Shown one piece after another: positions 8,674 through 18,143 of a stretch of 64,000 nucleotides of DNA. The stretch comes from Lacticigenium naphthae DSM 19658 (GTDB lineage: Bacteria; Bacillota; Bacilli; Lactobacillales; Carnobacteriaceae_A): the NCBI RefSeq assembly GCF_000425865.1, contig NZ_AUEG01000003.1, positions 62,001 to 126,000 on the forward strand, given 5' to 3'. Every line of letters starts with the position of its first letter. The stretch's first letter is position 1. The notes under the pieces are model-generated. The model did not search any database. It was not told the DNA's origin and saw only the letters and a program-made list of their open reading frames with translations. The translations under genes and the position numbers were made by a program.

Positions 8674-10086
8674 CTAGGCTTTATTTCCTTCAATGTCTTC
8701 CCTCATCTTGTCCGTATAACCAAAGAGGTAAGTTAAAACAAAGGCTACGCCTATAGCAATGATGTTAGTTAAGATATACCAAACAAATTGATCATTCAAA
8801 TACAGTAGTGTTCCGGGAATAACCGTAACAGACATTCCTGTGGCTTCTAGGTTTAAAATATCTCCCATAAATCCACCTGCTGCACCCCCTACTAAACCAA
8901 AGAGGAAGGGTTTTACATATCGTAGGTTGACCCCGAAAATCGCTGGCTCGGTGATTCCTAAAAATGCTGAAAGTGTAGAGGGATAAGCTAAAGCTTTTAA
9001 TTTTTTCGATTTTGTTTTCATGGCAACGGCTAATGTTGCACCACCTTGTGCAGCTATACTTGAAGTAATGATCCCATTGTAAGGATTTACTCCTGTATTA
9101 GCTAAAAGCTGGATTTCTAAGAAATTGAAGATGTGATGTACACCTGTGATAACAAGAACTTGGTTTAAACCACCAATAACGATTCCAGCTAAACCAAATG
9201 GTAAAGCGAGTAACCAAATCACTGCTTCTAATACTACTTCTTCCAGTGAATGGAAAACAGGACCGATAACAAAAAGTGACAAAATGCTCATAATTAGTAA
9301 TGTCCCAAATGGAGAAAGCAGCAGATCCAATGATTCTGGAACTATCTTTCGGAGCCTTTTTTCAACTTTGGATCCAATATACCCCGCGATGAATGCTGGT
9401 AAGACTGTTCCTTGATAACCAACCACTGGAATAAAATCGAACATATAAATTGGCGATGCATCCCCACTCGCTACAGCATAAGCATTCGGTAATGCTGGGT
9501 TAACAAGCATCAACCCTAGCACTATCCCAATTACAGGGGAGCCTCCAAATACTCTAAAGGCTGACCAGGCAACTAAGGCTGGTAAGAATGCAAAGGCTGT
9601 GTCCGTCAATACTTGAGTATAGAGTAAGAAGTTTGCGCTGATATCTCCTGGCACTAGTCCGAATACTGCAAGGACTGGATCTTGTGTTAATAGTCCGCGC
9701 AGTCCCATAAATAGTCCTGTGGCGACAAGAACTGGGATGATCGGTACAAATACATCTCCAAAAGTCCGAATCGCTCTTTGGAATACGTTCCCCTGTTTTT
9801 TAGCTTCTTGCTTCATTTCACCTTTGGTAGTGCCTGACAAACCTTGGTCAATGACCTCAGCATATATTTTATTTACGGTACCGGTTCCAAAAATGATTTG
9901 ATATTGTCCAGAATTGAAAAATACACCTTTTACCTTTTCTATGTTCTCAATTTCATCGTCTCTTACTTTCTCTTTATCTTTAACCATTATTCGTAAACGG
10001 GTTGCACAATGAGCAACTGAATCAACATTCTCTTTTCCACCAATTGCATCGATGACTTGCTTAGCAATTTCTTTGTTATCTGTCAT
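8674..10086 (-). CDS. scrA: Sucrose-specific PTS transporter, EIIBC
   Basis: The 470-aa membrane permease phosphorylates sucrose as it enters the cell. The IIB domain covers about residues 1-85 with the phospho-Cys in VAHCATRLRIMVKD; the IIC domain follows with about ten membrane segments, including GVHHIFNFLEIQ and ITEPAIFGVNLRYVKP. No IIA domain is fused, so a IIA encoded elsewhere must supply phosphate. I place the start at the ATG at 10086 because GGGAGGG lies 6 bases upstream; an 11-residue extension has no SD. It heads the scrAB operon. Confidence 0.93.
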   Translation of the reverse strand: MTDNKEIAKQVIDAIGGKENVDSVAHCATRLRIMVKDKEKVRDDEIENIEKVKGVFFNSGQYQIIFGTGTVNKIYAEVIDQGLSGTTKGEMKQEAKKQGNVFQRAIRTFGDVFVPIIPVLVATGLFMGLRGLLTQDPVLAVFGLVPGDISANFLLYTQVLTDTAFAFLPALVAWSAFRVFGGSPVIGIVLGLMLVNPALPNAYAVASGDASPIYMFDFIPVVGYQGTVLPAFIAGYIGSKVEKRLRKIVPESLDLLLSPFGTLLIMSILSLFVIGPVFHSLEEVVLEAVIWLLALPFGLAGIVIGGLNQVLVITGVHHIFNFLEIQLLANTGVNPYNGIITSSIAAQGGATLAVAMKTKSKKLKALAYPSTLSAFLGITEPAIFGVNLRYVKPFLFGLVGGAAGGFMGDILNLEATGMSVTVIPGTLLYLNDQFVWYILTNIIAIGVAFVLTYLFGYTDKMREDIEGNKA

Positions 10087-10120
10087 GTTTATCCCTCCCA
10101 AATTTTTAGTTCCAAACAAT

Positions 10121-10167
10121 TGGAACCGGTTCTTTTTTAGTATAAGTGAATACGGTTTCTTTGTAAA
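10121..10167 (-). promoter_or_regulatory. scrAB promoter with ScrR-type operator and possible cre
   Basis: On the minus strand TTTACA (10162-10167), a 17-base spacer and TATACT (10139-10144) form a strong sigma-A promoter. The palindrome GAACCGGTTC (10123-10132), within TTGGAACCGGTTCTTT, sits at the expected transcription start and resembles LacI/ScrR operators. The spacer holds AGAAACCGTATTCA (10147-10160), which matches the catabolite-responsive consensus at 12 of 14 positions. This suggests ScrR repression plus CcpA control of the sucrose operon; the cre is the weaker part. Confidence 0.75.
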
Positions 10168-10171
10168 CCCT

Positions 10172-11161
10172 TTATTTTGATTTTGTTGTCGTTTCTTTAA
10201 TGATCAATCGATTGGATAAAGTCCGTTTTAGTGCTACCTCTTTTTTATTGATCATTTTCTCCATTGTTTGAATTGCAAGTTCTCCCAGATCAAAATACGG
10301 ATAATGTACAGTAGTTAGGGCTGGAGAAATAAAGGACAAGGCTTCGTAACCACCAAACCCTGTTACCGAAAAATCAGTTGGGACAGACGATCCTGAATCA
10401 TGAATCGCTTTGATAACAGCTAAAGCTATGTTATCTGTAGCGCACGCGATGAAAGTGGCATCCACTTCGCTTCCCTTTAAGATAGCAAGCGCTTTTTCAT
10501 AAGCATCATTCATATGGAAAGAAGTTTCTACCCATTCAACCTTCGTGTTTTCTTTTTTAGACACTTCTGAATAAAAGCCATTACGCCGTTCTTGCCCCAC
10601 CGCTTTGTCTTCACCAGAAACAGTGAAGTAAAGAAACTTTTTATGGCCCAGCTCTAATGCATGTTGGGCAATTTGTTGGCCTGCTCCATAGTCATCGTGA
10701 ATAATAGAAGGAATATGTTTTGCCTCCTGTCCTAACACTAAAAATGGGATCCCTGCTTTTTTGATTGCTTCTGCGTGTTTTTCTGTAATTTGTTTGGCTA
10801 AGAAAATAATTCCATCCACTTTTTGTTTGGCCAACGTGTAGATATCTTCTATCTCTCTTTTTTCTTGTTGGTTTGCATTCGTTATAATCAGTTGGAACCC
10901 CTTTTTCTGGGCTTTCAAGTCAATTCCAGAGAGGACTGCATTTGTTGAAGGTGAATCTAATCGTGGAATAATTACACCAATCATATTTGTCCGTGAGGCT
11001 TTTAGGCTACGAGCAAACGAATTTGGACGGTAATCTGTTTCTTCAACAATTTTTTCAATTTTCTTTTTTGTCTTTGGGCTTACTGATCCTCCATTAAGAT
11101 AACGGGAAACCGTACTTTTTGCTACACCCGCTTTTTTAGCTATGTCAGCTATGGTTACCAT
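10172..11161 (-). CDS. scrR: LacI-family sucrose operon repressor
   Basis: The 329-aa regulator has a LacI N-terminal helix-turn-helix (MVTIADIAKKAGVAKSTVSR, then YLNGG) and a periplasmic-binding-protein-like effector domain from about residue 60 (NMIGVIIPRLDSP). The start at 11161 is chosen because AAGGAG lies 10 bases upstream, within the end of the preceding thioesterase gene; the upstream TTG extension lacks an SD. It lies directly upstream of scrA and its likely target is the GAACCGGTTC palindrome in that gap. Sucrose or sucrose 6-phosphate as effector is inferred. Confidence 0.88.
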   Translation of the reverse strand: MVTIADIAKKAGVAKSTVSRYLNGGSVSPKTKKKIEKIVEETDYRPNSFARSLKASRTNMIGVIIPRLDSPSTNAVLSGIDLKAQKKGFQLIITNANQQEKREIEDIYTLAKQKVDGIIFLAKQITEKHAEAIKKAGIPFLVLGQEAKHIPSIIHDDYGAGQQIAQHALELGHKKFLYFTVSGEDKAVGQERRNGFYSEVSKKENTKVEWVETSFHMNDAYEKALAILKGSEVDATFIACATDNIALAVIKAIHDSGSSVPTDFSVTGFGGYEALSFISPALTTVHYPYFDLGELAIQTMEKMINKKEVALKRTLSNRLIIKETTTKSK

Positions 11162-11166
11162 TCGCT

Positions 11167-11922
11167 TTATTCTCCTTTTGCTTTCCAATTGTAACTTGCC
11201 GTAAAATTTATTTGCTCTCCAGATTTGATGTGATGATTCGTTACATAAAATTGTTCATCTATTTTTTCCATTGAAGCTAAACTTTCTACTTTTTCATCAT
11301 ATAATACTTCTTTTTCAAATTTCATTGTGGCATAGGTCAGTTGATGTTGGTTCAAAAAATCAGCATCTAGTGCGTCTAAAGTCCATTCAAGATATTTAGA
11401 ATTATTCACATGCTTATTTCGATCGATATCAAAATATCTCACATGATAGGATCTTTTTTGTGCTTTGTCTATATCTACTTTTTGTGGTCGAGGAGTGCGA
11501 ACTAAGCTTTTAGAGAATTCTGCTCCATATGGTTCCATAATATTTTCAGGTAGACGAACTAGTTTTCTTTTGGACAAACTAATCAGCCCAAAAGTTACGC
11601 AGACTTCAATGATAGTGTTTCCCTGTTCATCTTTCACAAAGAAGTCTCTGTAACTAAATAGTTTGTTGTATTGTCTTGCGATGGTTTCGATTTTGATTGT
11701 CTCTTTGAATTGAGGTAGTCGTTTAATGTGCATTTCGTATTGGATAATGACCCAGCTTAAATCTCTTCCAGCTAAAACATCATCAGACAACCCTAATTCC
11801 TCTGAGTGTTCTCCGGATACATGCAACAATAAATTGACCAACATAGGGAGCGTTAAATTTTGTTGCTGGTCGCATTCGTAATAATGGATAAGATGTGTAT
11901 TACTATGACTGATTCCTGACAT
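11167..11922 (-). CDS. Acyl-ACP thioesterase (FatA/FatB-like)
   Basis: The 251-aa protein is a double-hotdog acyl-[acyl-carrier-protein] thioesterase that releases free fatty acids from ACP. The C-terminal hotdog carries the family motif region VRYFDIDRNKHVNNSKYLEW, with the Asn and His of the conserved NxHVNN-like stretch, and the N-terminal hotdog begins HSNTHLIHYYECDQQQN. AAGGAGATCATT precedes the ATG. Its stop lies 5 bases before the scrR start and carries the scrR ribosome binding site, so the two are translated from one message although the functions look unrelated. Confidence 0.9.
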   Translation of the reverse strand: MSGISHSNTHLIHYYECDQQQNLTLPMLVNLLLHVSGEHSEELGLSDDVLAGRDLSWVIIQYEMHIKRLPQFKETIKIETIARQYNKLFSYRDFFVKDEQGNTIIEVCVTFGLISLSKRKLVRLPENIMEPYGAEFSKSLVRTPRPQKVDIDKAQKRSYHVRYFDIDRNKHVNNSKYLEWTLDALDADFLNQHQLTYATMKFEKEVLYDEKVESLASMEKIDEQFYVTNHHIKSGEQINFTASYNWKAKGE

Positions 11923-12023
11923 AATGATCTCCTTTGAATAATTGAATTATTTCTATTCATTATACTACTTTTCACTCTTCTAAGAAAACATACCCAATTT
12001 CATTATTTTTTTTTAATCAAATC

Positions 12024-12052
12024 ATGACAATCTTATCATAATCTAGTATGCT
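12024..12052 (+). promoter_or_regulatory. Possible promoter of the AbgT gene
   Basis: ATGACA, a 17-base spacer and TATGCT precede the gene by about 75 bases. Both hexamers deviate from consensus, so this is a candidate only. Confidence 0.35.
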
Positions 12053-12129
12053 TGTATAAGGCACTTTTTTGAACTGATTTTAAAGTGTATCGTTTTAGGT
12101 TATGCGAATTATTAAGGGAGGAAATTTCA

Positions 12130-13662
12130 ATGGATAAATCAAATGAAAAATCATCTGGATTTTTAGGCACGATTGAAAGAGTCGGAAATAAACTGCCCCA
12201 TCCAGCGGTCATTTTCGTACTGCTTTCACTTTCCGTTATTATTATTTCAGATTTAGTTGCGCGCTCAGGCGCAAGCGTCCAATATTTTGATGCGGGAGCT
12301 AACGAAGACATTACCGTTACCGCGACGTCATTATTAAACGCCGAAGGTCTTCGTCATATCTTCAACACGGCTACAAGCAACTTTACAGGTTTTGCACCCT
12401 TAGGTACTGTCCTTGTTGCCATGTTGGGTGTCGGGGTTGCAGAGTGGTCCGGATTGATTGGATCTGCTCTAAAGAAGATGGTACATAAAGTCCCTACTTC
12501 TTTGCTGACTTATGTAATTGTTTTTGCGGGTATCATTTCTAATATTGCCTCAGATGCAGGTTATGTGGTCGTTGTTCCTCTGGGAGCCATCGTGTTTGCC
12601 GGAGCAGGACGTCATCCTATTGCCGGTTTAGCTGCAGCTTTTGCGGGAGTTTCCGCTGGATTCTCGGCAAATTTGATTTTCGGACCGACAGATGCCTTAC
12701 TTTCCGGAATCACCAATGAAGCTTTGAATAGTGTCAATATTCCTTATACTGTAGATGTTACAGGGAATTGGTATTTCATTATTGCTTCGACCTTTATCTT
12801 GACTATCGTGGGTGCCATGATAACGAAAAAAATTGTTGAACCGCGTTTAGGTGAATATACTGGAAGTTATAAGCCGACAGATGAACCTTTGACTGATGAC
12901 GAACAAAGAGGTTTGCGGAACGCTGGTATTGCTTTAGGAATCTTTCTAATTATATTACTTTTCTTGACCGTTCCTGAAAATGGAGCATTTCGTGAATTTG
13001 ACGAAGCCACAGGCAACATGACATTGGGTAATTTCTTGAGTAACGGTTTAATTTTCTTGATTTTCCTACTCTTTGCCATTCCGGGGTATTTTTACGGTAG
13101 AACAACTGGGAAAATGTTGAATTCTCATCATTTTGTCGAGAGTATGACTGATTCTATGCGTTCAATGGGTGGTTACATCGTTTTGGCTTTCTTTGCTGCT
13201 CAATTTATCAATTACTTCTCTTACACAAACCTGGGAATGCTAATTGCTGTTGGTGGAGCAGATGTACTGGAAACAATTGGACTTACTGGTCTTCCACTGA
13301 TTATGGCTTTCATTTTACTCACCAGTTTCATTAACTTATTTATGGGATCTGCTTCAGCTAAATGGGCAATCATGGGGCCTGTGTTTGTCCCTATGTTCTA
13401 TACGTTAAGCTTATCGCCTGAAATGACACAGATGGCTTATCGTATTGCTGATTCTTCATCAAACGTTGTCTCTCCATTAATGAGTTACTTTGCGATGATC
13501 CTTGTCTTTATGAAACGTTACGATAAGAAAAGCGGTATAGGAACACTGATTTCAACTATGTTGCCCTATACGATCGCTTTCCTCATATCTTGGTCGATCT
13601 TGTTGATCATTTGGTTTACTCTTGGCCTTCCACTCGGACCGGGTGCTCCTGTTCGTATGTAA
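12130..13662 (+). CDS. AbgT-family transporter
   Basis: The 510-aa protein has about 12 membrane segments and the AbgT family layout: N-terminal cytosolic stretch with VGNKLPHPAVIFVLLS, SNIASDAGYVVVVPLGA, ANLIFGPTDALLSG and the C-terminal GSASAKWAIMGPVFVPM and SNVVSPLMSYFAMI re-entrant motifs. Family members take up p-aminobenzoyl-glutamate or export sulfonamides; which applies here cannot be read. The start is the ATG after AAGGGAGG (7 bases); a 15-residue upstream extension is unlikely. No aminobenzoyl-glutamate hydrolase gene is adjacent. Confidence 0.92.
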   Translation: MDKSNEKSSGFLGTIERVGNKLPHPAVIFVLLSLSVIIISDLVARSGASVQYFDAGANEDITVTATSLLNAEGLRHIFNTATSNFTGFAPLGTVLVAMLGVGVAEWSGLIGSALKKMVHKVPTSLLTYVIVFAGIISNIASDAGYVVVVPLGAIVFAGAGRHPIAGLAAAFAGVSAGFSANLIFGPTDALLSGITNEALNSVNIPYTVDVTGNWYFIIASTFILTIVGAMITKKIVEPRLGEYTGSYKPTDEPLTDDEQRGLRNAGIALGIFLIILLFLTVPENGAFREFDEATGNMTLGNFLSNGLIFLIFLLFAIPGYFYGRTTGKMLNSHHFVESMTDSMRSMGGYIVLAFFAAQFINYFSYTNLGMLIAVGGADVLETIGLTGLPLIMAFILLTSFINLFMGSASAKWAIMGPVFVPMFYTLSLSPEMTQMAYRIADSSSNVVSPLMSYFAMILVFMKRYDKKSGIGTLISTMLPYTIAFLISWSILLIIWFTLGLPLGPGAPVRM

Positions 13663-13687
13663 GAACTGGTTTAATCAATATAAGAGC

Positions 13688-13729
13688 AAAAAAAGTTTGT
13701 GAACCCCCTTGGAGTTCACAAACTTTTTT
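13688..13729. terminator. Bidirectional terminator
   Basis: AAAAAGTTTGTGAAC pairs perfectly with GTTCACAAACTTTTT (15 bp). It lies between the converging AbgT and phosphoesterase genes and serves both. Confidence 0.88.
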
Positions 13730-15101
13730 AGTTTATTATAAGTTGAGTATCAGGGATGGTGTCTTCAAAGACGATACTCTCGACATAGGGTAACAACCAC
13801 TCAGAGGAATATTTTTCTATCCACCGATAAGCTTCTTTTTGTTTTATCTGTTGGATAGATTCTTGTCTTCCTTCTATGGGCAATGAATTTTTCCCGGAAA
13901 AGAAATCAGTATTGATTTCTGCTACAAAATCTCCAACAGCTAATACAGTTTCTTTTTTTATTTCATTTTTTTGATGCAAAATTTGTTTTCCTATTTTTCT
14001 ACTGTCCTCCATAAAAATTTCTTTTTTGTAAGTTGAGAAATTCAGTAAAGATTCATTTGTATACCCTTTTGCTAATGACCAGTCTGCTACGGGAATAGTC
14101 GTTCGCTCGTAAGCAAATCGATCAGCACTAATTTCTATTTCTCCAATGCTGCTTGGGTAGATAGCTACAGCCCCCGTAGAAATTTCATAGAAAGGAGCAG
14201 CAGCTGTTTGTTGAATGTTTTGAGCATGTAGATGTGCGGTCAATGCAACTTTTACATCTAATTCTTTCCATATTTCTATAATTTCTTCGGCATTGTCTAT
14301 TTGATGCTCCCCATTGATAAAAGAATTATGTCGCAATAAATTGTGGTGCATGACAGGAAGGATTTCCGCCCCATTCAACTGTGCCATTTCTTTTACTTCT
14401 TCTAACCATTCGACTGTTTCTTCTTTAACACTTCCACCAGGAGGTGCAGGTTTTCCGTTTGTTTGAGGGAGATAGCGATTTGAATCGACCATTACGATCC
14501 AGAGATCTTTCCTCACTGCTTGAACATAACTCAAAGAAGCGGGATCTTTAGAAAGCCAATTGTCGTATCCCTGCTGCTTAAAAATCTCGACAAACTCTTT
14601 TGGTCCTATCGAATCTGTTTTTCCTTGTTCGGCATCTATATACGAACGAGCCCATCCGTTAGAAATATCATGATTTCCCGGATTGACTAAAACTTGAGTT
14701 CCAAAACTTTCAATTTCTTCAAAATAGTGTTGTAATTCCAAGAAGCTTTCTTTCTCCCCATTAAAAGTCAAATCACCATTTACTATAAGGTATTCCGGAG
14801 AGTTTTTCTTTAGTTTCCAAATAAAAGCTTCCATGGTTTCTTGTTGATAATAGACTTCTTTTCCCGCAACAGTTTTGGCGATTTCATGAAAAGCTTCTCC
14901 TTCATTATTTAAGCTCTCAGCTAAATAATGTAAGTCATTTATTACCCAAATCGACAGATCATCCGTTCCTAGTTCAAGATTAGGGATGTTCTTTTTTTCA
15001 AATGTGATTTCCTGTTTAGAATATCCCGCTATGAAAAACACAAGGATTATCAGAATACATGAAAACAGAAAAACTAATTTTTTTGGAGTCACCTTTTTCA
15101 T
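13728..15101 (-). CDS. Membrane-anchored metallophosphoesterase
   Basis: The 457-aa protein has an N-terminal signal anchor (LVFLFSCILIILVFFIAGY) and a calcineurin-like phosphoesterase domain exposed outside the cell. Metal ligands in order: INDLHYL, NGDLTFNG, NPGNHD, VMHHNLL and TAHLHAQN. The set matches the 3',5'-cyclic-nucleotide phosphodiesterase-like branch, but the substrate is unknown. The start at 15101 follows GGGAGAGTGTTCG; a 16-residue upstream extension lacks an SD. It is monocistronic. Confidence 0.88.
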   Translation of the reverse strand: MKKVTPKKLVFLFSCILIILVFFIAGYSKQEITFEKKNIPNLELGTDDLSIWVINDLHYLAESLNNEGEAFHEIAKTVAGKEVYYQQETMEAFIWKLKKNSPEYLIVNGDLTFNGEKESFLELQHYFEEIESFGTQVLVNPGNHDISNGWARSYIDAEQGKTDSIGPKEFVEIFKQQGYDNWLSKDPASLSYVQAVRKDLWIVMVDSNRYLPQTNGKPAPPGGSVKEETVEWLEEVKEMAQLNGAEILPVMHHNLLRHNSFINGEHQIDNAEEIIEIWKELDVKVALTAHLHAQNIQQTAAAPFYEISTGAVAIYPSSIGEIEISADRFAYERTTIPVADWSLAKGYTNESLLNFSTYKKEIFMEDSRKIGKQILHQKNEIKKETVLAVGDFVAEINTDFFSGKNSLPIEGRQESIQQIKQKEAYRWIEKYSSEWLLPYVESIVFEDTIPDTQLIIN

Positions 15102-15257
15102 CGAACACTCTCCCTTCTCCATTGAGCCTTGCACTTGGCTCTCCATCATTCTCTTTCTATATGCTCATCAGCTTAGCTTAAGTTCAAAAATCAATCAAGT
15201 GGATCTCGCTACTTTATGGTATACTAAGGGAGAAAATTTTGTAAAAGGGGATTGGAA

Positions 15258-15536
15258 ATGATAAGTAAAAAGATGAAATTTGGACTACTGATTTTCGCAT
15301 TTATTATCGGAGGCGTTTTGGGATTTATTTATCCTACAGTGATGCAAGGAATAACTTCTCCCATTGGTATTGGAGTAGGATTGGGCTATTTCTTTTTAAG
15401 TCGTAGAGAACAAAAATCTAAAGGTAAAAAAGTAGTGACTGAAAGTAAAGGTTTTGTAATTATTCAAATGTTGCTTGCTTTCATCATCGGCGGAGCCATT
15501 ATTTCTTTGTATCCTCTATTCGTTCAAACACAATAA
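15258..15536 (+). CDS. Small two-segment membrane protein, 92 aa
   Basis: I do not recognise the family. Two hydrophobic segments rich in Gly and Ile (FGLLIFAFIIGGVLGFIYP and VIIQMLLAFIIGGAIISLYP) are nearly repeats of one another, each containing an FIIGG core, separated by a basic loop (SRREQKSKGKKVV). This suggests an internal duplication with both segments packing as a hairpin. AAAGGGG lies 8 bases before the ATG. It stands alone on the plus strand. Confidence 0.7.
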   Translation: MISKKMKFGLLIFAFIIGGVLGFIYPTVMQGITSPIGIGVGLGYFFLSRREQKSKGKKVVTESKGFVIIQMLLAFIIGGAIISLYPLFVQTQ

Positions 15537-15614
15537 GAGTCGGTGACTTTTGTTTCACGATTCGTTGAATACTATCTTAGGGACTATTTATAGAATAGTT
15601 ATATTTTCCAACAT

Positions 15615-15647
15615 AAAAAAGACTGGCCAATGAGCCAGTCTTTTTTT
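15615..15647. terminator. Bidirectional terminator
   Basis: GACTGGC / GCCAGTC with A6 before and T7 after, loop CAATGA. It lies between the converging small membrane gene and EamA transporter gene. Confidence 0.85.
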
Positions 15648-15648
15648 A

Positions 15649-16542
15649 TTATTCCATTCCTAAAATAGCTATTCCTACCATTATAGCTGTAATAACTAGA
15701 TATTGTTTCTTTGATAATTTTTCTTTTAAGAAAATTCTGGAAAGAATGACCGAGACCATGCTATATGAAGAAATAAGCGGTGCTACAACAATCGCATTGG
15801 AAGCCATCGCGTATACATAGAAGAATTGCCCAATTGTTTCAAAAATTGCTGCTGCTCCGTTTGCTCTTTCATCTATCACTGTAAAAGGTTCATTTTTTAT
15901 CCATTTCAAGTAAGCCCATGCAATAAGCCCACATATAAGGAAAGTAAGCTCATAGGATACATTTGCTTGCATTTCGGACATTGTATTCGTTAATACATAA
16001 CCGTCTAAAAAAGTTCCCATAGCGTCGATGATTGCATAGAGTATTGGTAACACCAGTGCAAGAGCACCTAAACGGTATTTTCTATCGATTGCTTTTTTAT
16101 CCAAAAGACGTTCGCGGTCGGCTAACTGCTTTTCAAATACTCCTAACAGAATGATACCAACAGAAATAATGGTGACTGCAAAGAACTGTGTGGTCGTCAT
16201 TGTTTGCCCTAGTATAACAAACGTCAGCAACGCCGATACAGCACCGGAAGAGTTTTGAACTGGAGAAGATATTGAGAGTTCAATATAGCGCAAGCCGGCA
16301 TAGCCGATCGCCATTGATAGAATGTACATCGCTGAGACTGGGAAGTATCGGATCATGTTGATTGGATCGTAAATTTCTGAAGACGTGAATATCAAATAAA
16401 AAGCATGTAATCCCATTACCAATCCAACCATGATCACTGTTTTCAAATGACTTAACCGGTCACCTGCTTTATTTCCTTTCTTATAAAATAAATCTGCTGT
16501 TCCCCAAGCGAGAACGGTAATTATTGCGTATGTAAACCACAT
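15649..16542 (-). CDS. EamA-family (DMT superfamily) transporter
   Basis: The 297-aa protein has ten predicted membrane segments in two five-helix halves, the EamA layout. The start MWFTYAIITVLAWGTADLFYKK carries the conserved WGxxxxxxK region of helix 1, and the second half ends in YLVITAIMVGIAILGME. A charged cytosolic loop separates the halves (LLDKKAIDRKYRLG). The substrate is unknown. A long hairpin separates it from pepC upstream. Confidence 0.85.
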   Translation of the reverse strand: MWFTYAIITVLAWGTADLFYKKGNKAGDRLSHLKTVIMVGLVMGLHAFYLIFTSSEIYDPINMIRYFPVSAMYILSMAIGYAGLRYIELSISSPVQNSSGAVSALLTFVILGQTMTTTQFFAVTIISVGIILLGVFEKQLADRERLLDKKAIDRKYRLGALALVLPILYAIIDAMGTFLDGYVLTNTMSEMQANVSYELTFLICGLIAWAYLKWIKNEPFTVIDERANGAAAIFETIGQFFYVYAMASNAIVVAPLISSYSMVSVILSRIFLKEKLSKKQYLVITAIMVGIAILGME

Positions 16543-16564
16543 GAATCATTCCACCTTTTTTCAA

Positions 16565-16612
16565 ATATAAAATCTCCCCAGTTCATGAGAGGTCTCATTA
16601 CTGAGGAGATTA
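16565..16612 (-). terminator. Long hairpin between pepC and the EamA gene
   Basis: AATCTCC / GGAGATT (7 bp), then CAGT / ACTG, then ATGAGA / TCTCAT form a 41-base extended hairpin, followed on the minus strand by TTTTATATTT. It probably terminates pepC or attenuates readthrough into the transporter gene. No T-box or riboswitch core was recognised. Confidence 0.6.
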
Positions 16613-16664
16613 GAACATTTTCTACTTTATCCTTTTTTTAAAAAATTAGCAATAAAAATATAAA

Positions 16665-17999
16665 TCAAAGTACCTTCGCAAGTGCCCCCATTGGATCCCA
16701 CGGTTCTAATTCAATGATCGGTTCTGCTAAAGCCTTCAGCCACTTTTCTTCTATATATTTTGTATCTACCGCTACTTGATAAGTATATTCATCAAACCAC
16801 TGATCGCTCATAGAAAAAATACCCTTTTTCCCTACTTTTTCACCCCAACTGTTTTCTACTTTCCAATTTATAGGTTGGTCGTTTTCATCTAAATCGACTC
16901 CGACTAATACCATCGCATGAGTTAACAAACTATCACCATAGTCTAATCGTTGAGCTTTGGTTAATCGGATAGGTTCATTTAGCGTAAGATCATAGGAATA
17001 GGTTTCTGTGTCCATAACGCCCGCTTTTCTTTCTGACATCTTGCCTACATCACACCCAAACCAGACAGGTTCTCCATTTTTGATTGAAGCGATTGCTGCA
17101 TCTTTCAAAGCTTTGATTGGTGTATTAATATATCGGACTGGTTGAGCTTCTTTTACTGTACCTAAATATTTTACCGTATAAGCTCTACCAAACGGTTTAT
17201 CCTTTGTCGGCGCATGTATCAAACTGATACGCTTTTCTAAATTCCAATCTACATACTCTGCAAAGAAATTTTGAGGGGTGATTTCAGAAATTGCTTGATA
17301 ATTCCCCTTTGTATCATGGTATGCATACGTAAAGGTTGTTGGTACTTCCCCCAGTGTTTTCACTAGTGTAGCGTATATCCAAGACAACATTCTCTCTTTT
17401 TCCATTGCGATTTCTTCGTTAGAAGACCCATTTTCTTTTAACTCTCTTAATCTAGCTGCAAACTCTCTCAATTTCGAAGTCATTAACGTGTTCAATACTT
17501 TAGTGTTTGAAGAGTGGTATGTTTCTGGCATGACGGATTTAGGAACAGCACCGTATTTGTTCAATAGCCCTGCAAACATATCCCATTGCCCACCATCTTG
17601 AATCGGATCAGTCAGCAGATGTTGTACCAACCTTGAATCCAATGGTTCTGTAGCCGTTTCTAAAATAGAGTCCAAGAAATAATTGCTCTTTTCTAATTTA
17701 TCCCAAAACAAAGTATAATTTTGAGAAAATTCAAAATCTTCTGCATCTAGTTTTTTCATTGTATCTATTCGGGCGGTATTTAATGCAGCAAACATCCAGC
17801 AACGTCCGCTTGCTTTTTGATTTGTCATTTCACCTTTTTTTGTTTCTTGTGAAAACGCAAATGTATGTTTACGCATAACAGAATTATTGAAAGAAGCTTC
17901 GTTGATCCCCACTTTCGCAATTGCATTTTTAACTGCTTGACTAGCAGGATCACTGGTCAGTTGATTGTTAAATTTTTCTAATAAGGCTGTATCGATCAT
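16665..17999 (-). CDS. pepC: Aminopeptidase C (C1B, bleomycin hydrolase family)
   Basis: The 444-aa cytosolic thiol aminopeptidase removes N-terminal residues from peptides taken up by the cell. The catalytic Cys is in QKASGRCWMFAALN near residue 64, the His in LTHAMVLVGVD and the Asn in WKVENSWGEKVG. Length matches the family, and the C-terminal arm that caps the active site is present. The start at 17999 follows GGGAGAGATAGCGAA; the 8-residue longer form has no SD. It fits with opp and the pepF genes in peptide use. Confidence 0.95.
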   Translation of the reverse strand: MIDTALLEKFNNQLTSDPASQAVKNAIAKVGINEASFNNSVMRKHTFAFSQETKKGEMTNQKASGRCWMFAALNTARIDTMKKLDAEDFEFSQNYTLFWDKLEKSNYFLDSILETATEPLDSRLVQHLLTDPIQDGGQWDMFAGLLNKYGAVPKSVMPETYHSSNTKVLNTLMTSKLREFAARLRELKENGSSNEEIAMEKERMLSWIYATLVKTLGEVPTTFTYAYHDTKGNYQAISEITPQNFFAEYVDWNLEKRISLIHAPTKDKPFGRAYTVKYLGTVKEAQPVRYINTPIKALKDAAIASIKNGEPVWFGCDVGKMSERKAGVMDTETYSYDLTLNEPIRLTKAQRLDYGDSLLTHAMVLVGVDLDENDQPINWKVENSWGEKVGKKGIFSMSDQWFDEYTYQVAVDTKYIEEKWLKALAEPIIELEPWDPMGALAKVL

Positions 18000-18143
18000 T
18001 TCGCTATCTCTCCCTTTTCTCATCTATATTTAATCATACGCTAATCATTTTTAAGGTTCAACACCTTTTAGTGTAACATTTCTCTTTTACTGCGGTACTA
18101 TGATAAACTAGGCATAACAATACGCAAAAAAGAGGAGTCAACT

